In this document: positions 58,608-64,000 of the stretch, piece after piece
How the letters are laid out: each line of letters opens with the position of its first letter
Numbering within the stretch: position 1 is the stretch's first letter
DNA from: Flavobacteriaceae bacterium Ap0902
GTDB lineage: Bacteria; Bacteroidota; Bacteroidia; Flavobacteriales; Weeksellaceae
Length of the DNA stretch: 64,000 bases
Direction: 5' to 3'
Assembly: GCA_009835005.1 (NCBI GenBank)
Contig: WTFG01000011.1
Span: 1 to 64,000, forward strand
Program-made: the position numbers and the translations under genes
Notes under the pieces: generated by a model
Told to the model about the DNA's origin: nothing
Seen by the model: the letters and a program-made list of their open reading frames with translations, nothing else
Databases searched by the model: none

Positions 58608-58658
58608 GCAAAAAGCGTGAATTAAGATTAAGGTAATAATCGGTAGTATTATTTTCTG

Positions 58659-58666
58659 TATTTTTG
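58659..58666 (+). promoter_or_regulatory. Promoter -7 element of DASS transporter gene
   Basis: TATTTTTG matches TAnnTTTG, 40 bases before the ATG at 58707. No clear -33 TTG was found. Confidence 0.5.
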
Positions 58667-58706
58667 GACATGTCAAATTTTTATATTTTATAAATATCCC
58701 AGGCGA

Positions 58707-60170
58707 ATGGCAGATTCTAGAAGAGCAGCAGAAAGATTAGTCAATAGAATGCAGCGCATTGTAGATGCACAGCAAAGAATTATTTACTTCTTGCTGAGTA
58801 TTATCGGCGCTTTCATGGTCACATTCTATATCACTACGTTAGAAGATGAATTTAGTTTAATACAACAATATGTATTTTTTATTCTAATATTCGCCGTTGC
58901 GCTTTGGGTGACAGAAGCAATTCCACCCTTTGCTGTAGGTATTCTCATCGTGGGATTACTCATATTCCTCATTGGGCAAGTAGAGACCAATGTACCAGGA
59001 GATGTTGGATATATTGATGTTACCAAATTCGTTGGGACTTGGTCTAATTCTGTGATTTGGTTGATGCTTGGTGGTTTTTTTCTCGCCCTTGCACTACGGA
59101 AAACGGGGTTAGATAAAGACTTATTTCATTTAACCATGTCCAAAGTAGGCAATAAACCCACACATATTTTGATGGGAATGATGGGAGCCACAGCCATGGC
59201 TTCTATGGTAATGTCTAATACAGCGACCACGGCTATGATGATAGCTTCTATCGTTCCATTTATTAATAAATTAGGCAAAGATCATGGACTTTCTAAATCT
59301 CTTTTGGTTGGGATTCCATCTGCTGCTGCTATCGGTGGAATGGGTACCATTATTGGTTCTCCTCCCAATGCAATCGCTGTAGAAGCCATTAATTCCATTT
59401 CAAAATCTCAAAATTTGGGAATCAGCATTGGATTTTTAGAGTGGATGATCTTGGGTGTACCCGTAGCCGTAATATTGGTATTTTTCTTTTGGTGGATATT
59501 GAATAATAAGTTCAAACTAAACACTATGGATATTCAAGAAGTAGAAAAACCAAAAGTAGAAATTTCTACTTTAGAAGAAAAATTTCAGAAACGAATGGTC
59601 TTGTCCATATTGGTTATCACAGTTCTGCTATGGTTAACAGGGAGATGGCATGGCATACCCTCTGCTGCCGTATCTGGAATTCCTATCATCATTTTCCCCA
59701 TGATTGGTATTATTTCTGGTGAAAATGTTCGGGAGATTCCTTGGGATACGCTTATGTTAGTGGCTGGCGGCTTATCTCTTGGATTAGCAATTCAAGAAAG
59801 TGGCTTGGCAGAATTCTTTGTGGCCAAACTTTCCAATTTCACTTTCAATGAATATATCTTTATGGTTCTTTTTTCTTTAGCTACTGTGTTGTTTTCTAAC
59901 ATTATGAGTAATACGGCTACAGCCACCATTCTGATTCCCGTAGCCAGCATATTACCTGGTGTAAACCCTGCATACATGGCCATGATTATTGGGTTGAGTG
60001 CTTCTTGCGCATTATTCTTACCTGTATCCACACCGCCCAATGCTATTGCCTTTAGTACTGGGTTGTTAAAGCAATCAGACTTTAGGTTAGGTGGAATCAC
60101 CGTAGGGCTGCTAGGGCCAATTTTGGCTATCCTGTGGGTGGTCTTATTATATTTGATAGGATATTTTTAA
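58707..60170 (+). CDS. SLC13/DASS-family sodium-coupled anion (dicarboxylate) transporter
   Basis: A 487-residue symporter with about eleven to twelve helices. The family Ser-Asn-Thr motifs that bind substrate and sodium are both present: MASMVMSNTATTAMMIASIV near 166-185 and LFSNIMSNTATATILIPVAS near 392-411. Each has a partner loop, GTIIGSPPNAIAVEAINSIS near 212-231 and LPVSTPPNAIAFSTGLLKQS near 433-452. The N-terminal 25 residues are hydrophilic and predicted helical. Likely substrates are succinate, fumarate, malate or citrate; placement after sdhCAB fits dicarboxylate uptake, although sulfate or another anion cannot be excluded. It has its own -7 element. Confidence 0.9.
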   Translation: MADSRRAAERLVNRMQRIVDAQQRIIYFLLSIIGAFMVTFYITTLEDEFSLIQQYVFFILIFAVALWVTEAIPPFAVGILIVGLLIFLIGQVETNVPGDVGYIDVTKFVGTWSNSVIWLMLGGFFLALALRKTGLDKDLFHLTMSKVGNKPTHILMGMMGATAMASMVMSNTATTAMMIASIVPFINKLGKDHGLSKSLLVGIPSAAAIGGMGTIIGSPPNAIAVEAINSISKSQNLGISIGFLEWMILGVPVAVILVFFFWWILNNKFKLNTMDIQEVEKPKVEISTLEEKFQKRMVLSILVITVLLWLTGRWHGIPSAAVSGIPIIIFPMIGIISGENVREIPWDTLMLVAGGLSLGLAIQESGLAEFFVAKLSNFTFNEYIFMVLFSLATVLFSNIMSNTATATILIPVASILPGVNPAYMAMIIGLSASCALFLPVSTPPNAIAFSTGLLKQSDFRLGGITVGLLGPILAILWVVLLYLIGYF

Positions 60171-60224
60171 TGAATTAAATAAGGAATATTGGATACAGAT
60201 AATATTCATTTTTAACGCTATAAC

Positions 60225-61172
60225 ATGTTTTATAAATATTTTTTCCTGTTCCATGTGTGGTTATTTATAGGTAGTTTATCTGCGCAGTCCTTGGAGTCAA
60301 AATATCCAGATATAATATATGATGCATATTATTCTGGATTAAATCCAAAATTTGATTCATTTTATGGTGGAGTTAGTTCTCAATATCCTATATCCGTAGA
60401 CCCAGAGAGATTACTAGAAGATAATGATGCGTGGTTTATTAGTTTACCAAAAGGGAGTTTTATCGTTTATCAATACACCAATAACGCAATTTTTAACGCC
60501 CCAGATCAGGATGATATTATAATTATAGAAAATGGTTGTTGCAGATTAGAGCGAAAATCTAAAAACCCAGAGAGAGCCAAAGTTTATGTTAGTGGTGATG
60601 GCGTAAATTATAGTTTTCTTGGTATCGTAGATGATTGTGAGAAATCTACTTTAGATTTAGAAACGATTTCATTTGATGAGGTAGTACGCTTTATTAAAAT
60701 AGAAGGATTAGATTATAAATGCAATCCAGAGGGATTTGATTTAAAGAATGCTTATGCATTACCAGGGGCTAATATAGATTTGTATATGGGGATCAATCAT
60801 GCCAATGAATTCTTTAATAACCAAATAGAAAATAGAATTTTAATTTTAGATCATGTTTATTTCTCTAATGATAGTTATGCAATTTCTCATGAAGGGCAGA
60901 GAGATTTAAACATTATTATACAAAATTTAAATAAGCATCCAGATGTTAATATCCATCTCGTGGGACATACAGACAACAATGCATCAGAGTCTTATAACCT
61001 TCATTTGTCCATTAAACGAGCGAACGCTGTTCAAGCCTATTTATTAAATAATGGAATTGATCCTCAGAGAGTTTCTATTGAGGGCAGAGGAGAGACAGAA
61101 CCATTAAAACCGAACACCACAGAATCTGGCAGAGCCATCAATAGGCGTGTAGAATTAAGACGATTGAACTAA
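60225..61172 (+). CDS. OmpA-family outer membrane protein with N-terminal beta domain
   Basis: A 315-residue exported protein. The signal peptide MFYKYFFLFHVWLFIGSLSAQ ends after SAQ. Residues about 25-195 are a beta-rich domain with four Cys (ENGCCRLERKSK near 104, DDCEKS near 136, YKCNPEGF near 164). It resembles the sandwich domains placed before OmpA modules in Bacteroidota, but I cannot name it. The C-terminal OmpA domain, about 205-315, has ILDHVYFSNDSYAISHEGQR near 208-227, NIHLVGHTDNNASESYNLHL near 244-263, and LSIKRANAVQAYLLNNGIDP near 263-282, followed by GRGETEPLKPN and INRRVELR. It binds peptidoglycan. Missing lipobox means it is not a lipoprotein. Confidence 0.85.
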   Translation: MFYKYFFLFHVWLFIGSLSAQSLESKYPDIIYDAYYSGLNPKFDSFYGGVSSQYPISVDPERLLEDNDAWFISLPKGSFIVYQYTNNAIFNAPDQDDIIIIENGCCRLERKSKNPERAKVYVSGDGVNYSFLGIVDDCEKSTLDLETISFDEVVRFIKIEGLDYKCNPEGFDLKNAYALPGANIDLYMGINHANEFFNNQIENRILILDHVYFSNDSYAISHEGQRDLNIIIQNLNKHPDVNIHLVGHTDNNASESYNLHLSIKRANAVQAYLLNNGIDPQRVSIEGRGETEPLKPNTTESGRAINRRVELRRLN

Positions 61173-61186
61173 TTCAATCAAAAAAA

Positions 61187-61317
61187 GTAGCTGTCTCAAA
61201 GCATCGATTTTGTCACTCTGAATTTATTTAAGGGTTTCATAATAAAATGGTTATTAGAATGATACGATTCTTAATCGAGATTAGAATGACCAATTTTTAA
61301 GGTTTTGAGACTACTAC
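61187..61317 (-). repeat. 131-bp palindromic repeat, copy 2 (opposite orientation to copy 1)
   Basis: Same length as copy 1 and matching its sequence at 107 of 131 positions when read on the minus strand. Terminal arms are GTAGTAGTCTCAAAAC and GCTTTGAGACAGCTAC, less perfect than in copy 1. On the minus strand it is followed by TTTTTTT (61180-61186). It starts 20 bases after the dsbD stop in the direction of dsbD transcription and may terminate that transcript. Confidence 0.85.
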
Positions 61318-61336
61318 TTTAGAGCATTTATAACTT

Positions 61337-63424
61337 CTATTTATTTTTATCAAAGTTATTAATCCCCCTGTCTAACCAATCCAGATACGTTTCAATATCC
61401 AGTTCAGTACCCATAGGTTCATTAAATCTATTTAAATCTTCATCTACAATGATATATAAAGGCTGAGAATTAGAATTAAAATTTTCTATTTGATAGGCAG
61501 ACCATTTATCTCCAATGGTACGTAAGTTTCTACCTTTGGCTTCAGAATATACTTGTTCTGCTGCTGGCAAATCAATTCTTCTATCCACGTATAGAGAAGC
61601 CAAAACAACTTCATTTCTCAATTTATCTTGCACTCTAGGATCAGACCAGACATTGTCCTCTACTTTTCTACAGTTTGCACATGCATCTCCCGTGAAATCA
61701 ATCAATACAGGCTTTCCAACTTCTTGAGCAAAAGCAAAAGCCTCTTCTATATCATGAAATGCAGGAATCTGATGTGGCCCGTAATGCGCATTTTCTGGCA
61801 ATTCAGAATTATTGGTTAATGCTGAACCAGAACCCATAAATCCCATTGGTGATTCCGCATAATTCTTTGGAGGGGTTAACCCACTTAACAATTTTAAAGG
61901 AGCACCCCAAAGTCCAGGCAAGATATAAAATACCACCATCAAGGTTAGAATCCCAAATAATAACCTAGGCCATCCAATTCTTTCTGTATTAGAATCATGG
62001 GATAGTCTGTATATATTTAATAGATATAATGCCATTGCCAAGAATATTGCTAGCCAAATGGCCAAGAACAGTTCTCTTTCTAGCCAATGGGCTTGCCATA
62101 CTAAATCTGCATTAGAAAGGAATTTTAAAGCAAAGGCAAGTTCAATAAAACCTAAAGAGACTTTCACCGTGTTTAACCAACCACCAGAACTTGGTAGAGA
62201 ATTAAGCCAACTTGGGAAGATTGCAAAAAGCGTAAAAGGCAAAGCTAATGCTAATGCAAACCCGAACATCCCTATGGCAGGTCCTAGCAATGCCCCAGAA
62301 CTTGCAGAGTCTACTAACAACGTTCCGATAATTGGCCCTGTACAAGAAAAAGAAACAAGAACCAATGTTAAGGCCATAAAGAAGACACCAATATATCCAC
62401 CCTTATCTGCGCTTTTATCTGCTTTATTAATCCATTTAGAAGGCAAAGTAATTTCAAATGCCCCAAAGAAAGAAACAGCAAAGATGACAAATAGGATGAA
62501 GAAGGCAATATTTACCCACGGATTCGTCGCAAATTCATTTAACGCCCCAGCTCCAAAAATAGCAGTAATAATTAAGCCCAATCCCACATAGATTACTATA
62601 ATAGACAGCCCATAAATCACGGCCTTGGTAATTCCTTTACTTCTGGATTTACTTTGTTTTGTAAATAAACTCACCGTCAATGGAATCATCGGGAAGATAC
62701 ATGGCATGAGCAATGCAGCAAAACCACCTAGTAACCCGAAGATAAAGATTTCCCAAAAACTTCTATTAGCATTGGGCGCTGCAGCCTTTTTAGTTTTAGG
62801 CTCATCTTTATTTTCTACAATTGTTTGATCTTCATTCTCAATATTCGCAGAATCCTCTTTAGAAGCATTTTCTAATGAATCAGTTACAACCGGTAGAGTC
62901 TCATTAAAATCATCTTCTGTACTCTCGTCTGCTGAGAGATCATCTTTGTCATTGATTATACCAGAAGGATTAAGTTCAAAAGTAAATGTTTTATATTCCG
63001 GTGGTAGACATTGCTGATCATCACACACTTGATACATGATTTCTCCTTCTACTTTTGTCGCTTCTGATGCGGTATATTTTTGAACAAAGGTTACCGTCTT
63101 CCCAAAGTATAATTCTCTTTCGCTAATCAATTCATTGAAAACATTCAGTAATTTACCACGTTCCTCGATAGCACCAACCTTCTTTGCTTTTGGGTTTTCT
63201 TTCCATGTAAACTCTGTAGGCAAACCTATACCACCCTCTTTTTGCGTAATAGAATACATATGCCAGCCATCCTCTAATTGAGCCGTCATTCTAAGTTCAA
63301 ACTCATTATCACCAACTTCTACTGTTTCAGTATCCCAATCAACAGGGTCTAGAATTTGGGAAAAAGATATGAGATGAATTAAAACTAATAAAAACGTAAA
63401 TTTTAATTTTCTGCTATGAGCCAT
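61337..63424 (-). CDS. dsbD: Thiol:disulfide interchange protein DsbD
   Basis: A 695-residue membrane reductant carrier that passes electrons from cytoplasmic thioredoxin to periplasmic proteins. A signal peptide (KFTFLLVLIHLISFSQ, about 8-23) precedes an N-terminal periplasmic domain with the Cys pair in YQVCDDQQCLPPEY near 130. A low-complexity acidic linker is near 165-215. The central part has eight helices with ALLMPCIFPMIPLTVSLFTK near 237-256 and VLVSFSCTGPIIGTLLVDSA near 355-374, which hold the two membrane Cys. The C-terminal thioredoxin domain has VLIDFTGDACANCRKVEDNV near 574-593 with the CANC active site. Its start overlaps the tilS end by 22 bases. Confidence 0.93.
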   Translation of the reverse strand: MAHSRKLKFTFLLVLIHLISFSQILDPVDWDTETVEVGDNEFELRMTAQLEDGWHMYSITQKEGGIGLPTEFTWKENPKAKKVGAIEERGKLLNVFNELISERELYFGKTVTFVQKYTASEATKVEGEIMYQVCDDQQCLPPEYKTFTFELNPSGIINDKDDLSADESTEDDFNETLPVVTDSLENASKEDSANIENEDQTIVENKDEPKTKKAAAPNANRSFWEIFIFGLLGGFAALLMPCIFPMIPLTVSLFTKQSKSRSKGITKAVIYGLSIIVIYVGLGLIITAIFGAGALNEFATNPWVNIAFFILFVIFAVSFFGAFEITLPSKWINKADKSADKGGYIGVFFMALTLVLVSFSCTGPIIGTLLVDSASSGALLGPAIGMFGFALALALPFTLFAIFPSWLNSLPSSGGWLNTVKVSLGFIELAFALKFLSNADLVWQAHWLERELFLAIWLAIFLAMALYLLNIYRLSHDSNTERIGWPRLLFGILTLMVVFYILPGLWGAPLKLLSGLTPPKNYAESPMGFMGSGSALTNNSELPENAHYGPHQIPAFHDIEEAFAFAQEVGKPVLIDFTGDACANCRKVEDNVWSDPRVQDKLRNEVVLASLYVDRRIDLPAAEQVYSEAKGRNLRTIGDKWSAYQIENFNSNSQPLYIIVDEDLNRFNEPMGTELDIETYLDWLDRGINNFDKNK

Positions 63425-64000
63425 TTTGTTGTTTTATTCGTTGGGAGAAATCTACTATCCTGTCGGTATCCTACTATCCATAAGACTTCATCATCGGTAT
63501 CGCATAAAAGCCAAGCGTTTTCCTTCTCTATTTTAGATAGTTTTAGATCTTTAAAATATTTTGAAACTTTTTTAGACTTTCCTTGCATCCCTTTAGGATA
63601 GAATATGTCTCCAATTTTTTGATGGCGTAAAGATAAGGGAAATTTAATTTTATTAAAATCAAAAACCACTTTTGTCTTTGGGTTCATCTGGGATACATAA
63701 AGCCTTATATATATAGGTAGACCTTCTGTATTTAGAGCGTTAATTTTATAACAAGTCTGTGGTTGCTGATTTATAGGTACAAGCAATAAATGTTCTCTGT
63801 CTTTAATTAATCTATAAGATTCAGATTTAATCTCCGCGCTATTATTTCCAGAAATCAATTTTTTCACTTCCTCTGGATGGTTGAATCCGTAAGACGAGAA
63901 TAAATGGTAAAAAGCCTTTTGATACATTGGCTTCTCTAATTGATTCATATAGAAGTAAATTATTCCATTTTTAGAATAGGAGACCTTTGTTCTTAAATCG
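63403..64000 (-). CDS. tilS: tRNA(Ile)-lysidine synthase, C-terminal part (continues beyond right edge)
   Basis: The reading frame is open to the window edge, so this is the C-terminal end of a longer gene; the ATG at 63948 is internal because coding sequence (DLRTKVSYSKNGIIYFY) continues upstream of it without a stop. TilS makes lysidine at the wobble base of tRNA-Ile. The TilS C-terminal domains are visible: MYQKAFYHLFSSYGFNHPEE near the edge, then FPLSLRHQKIGDIFYPKGMQ and SKKVSKYFKDLKLSKIEKEN, and WLLCDTDDEVLWIVGYRQDS, followed by RFLPTNKTT. These match the FPLxLRxxxxGDxFxPxGM and KKLSDYFxDxK blocks. The PP-loop ATP domain lies outside. Confidence 0.88.
   Translation of the reverse strand, partial: DLRTKVSYSKNGIIYFYMNQLEKPMYQKAFYHLFSSYGFNHPEEVKKLISGNNSAEIKSESYRLIKDREHLLLVPINQQPQTCYKINALNTEGLPIYIRLYVSQMNPKTKVVFDFNKIKFPLSLRHQKIGDIFYPKGMQGKSKKVSKYFKDLKLSKIEKENAWLLCDTDDEVLWIVGYRQDSRFLPTNKTTKWLIAEN

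Noticed and set aside
62058-62591. Plus-strand frame of 177 residues across dsbD
   Set aside because: Antisense to the dsbD membrane domain; low-complexity Lys/Asn/Pro composition and no homology I can recognise.
63403-63948. 181-residue protein starting at ATG 63948 as a complete gene
   Set aside because: The frame remains open to the window edge and the upstream residues continue the TilS pattern; the ATG is internal.
1-64000. CRISPR array, prophage or integrative element
   Set aside because: No regularly spaced direct repeats, cas, integrase, capsid or conjugation genes were found; the only mobile material is the IS982 remnant and two short repeats.

Overview
The window looks like a chromosomal segment of an AT-rich member of the Bacteroidota, probably Flavobacteriia-like; genus cannot be resolved by reading. 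Evidence: many genes are preceded by the Bacteroidota -7 promoter element TAnnTTTG; Shine-Dalgarno sequences are essentially absent; several families are Bacteroidota-typical (DUF3822, DUF3098, DUF3820, short TruB, L25/CTC); and succinate dehydrogenase has a single five-helix cytochrome b subunit.

Region 1 (1-29 kb, minus strand). After a 23-codon fragment of an exported protein at the left edge comes one long co-oriented surface-glycan locus, read from about 28.9 kb down to 0.2 kb. The promoter-proximal part encodes an undecaprenyl-phosphate sugar transferase and three enzymes of UDP-di-N-acetylbacillosamine synthesis (PglC, D, E and F types), then Wza export lipoprotein and Wzc tyrosine kinase, then a UDP-HexNAc 4-epimerase and UDP-HexNAc 6-dehydrogenase pair (UDP-GalNAcA route). 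The distal part is a mosaic: RmlB, a WecF-like transferase, WecB, a NeuD-type acetyltransferase, two GT2 and five GT4 glycosyltransferases, two multispanning membrane proteins (one a Wzy candidate), and a tightly coupled cassette SpsF-like cytidylyltransferase / NeuB-like synthase / KdsC-like HAD phosphatase / ATP-grasp ligase. That cassette is the most interesting biochemistry here: it looks like a nonulosonate (KDN-like) pathway with an unexplained ATP-grasp enzyme. No Wzx flippase or Wzm/Wzt exporter is visible.

Region 2 (29-44 kb). Housekeeping genes: prs-rplY divergent from rpe; a Nudix hydrolase and mnmD; ilvE plus a thiolase; a small coiled-coil protein coupled to an MscS channel; an internally deleted IS982-family element ending at the rsmD stop codon; rsmD with DUF3822 and an anchored hypothetical protein; and a plus-strand run kdsB, LolA-like, DUF3820, rbfA, LolC/E-like permease, Zn-ribbon protein, LOG-family protein. 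Region 3 (44-51 kb): ftsX-DUF3098-uppP-truB, then a TroABCD-type Mn/Zn ABC transporter whose last permease carries a C-terminal winged-helix-like extension.

Region 4 (51-64 kb): a Bax1-I membrane protein and a small lipoprotein divergent from an S41 peptidase lipoprotein; initiator tRNA-Met with a good promoter and terminator; the first of two copies of a 131-bp palindromic, terminator-like repeat; a decayed di-haem cytochrome c peroxidase gene; an acyl-CoA thioesterase; sdhCAB; an SLC13/DASS transporter; an OmpA-family protein; the second repeat copy in opposite orientation; dsbD; and the C-terminal part of tilS running off the right edge. Degenerate material (IS982 remnant, peroxidase pseudogene, repeats) lies at operon boundaries rather than inside operons.
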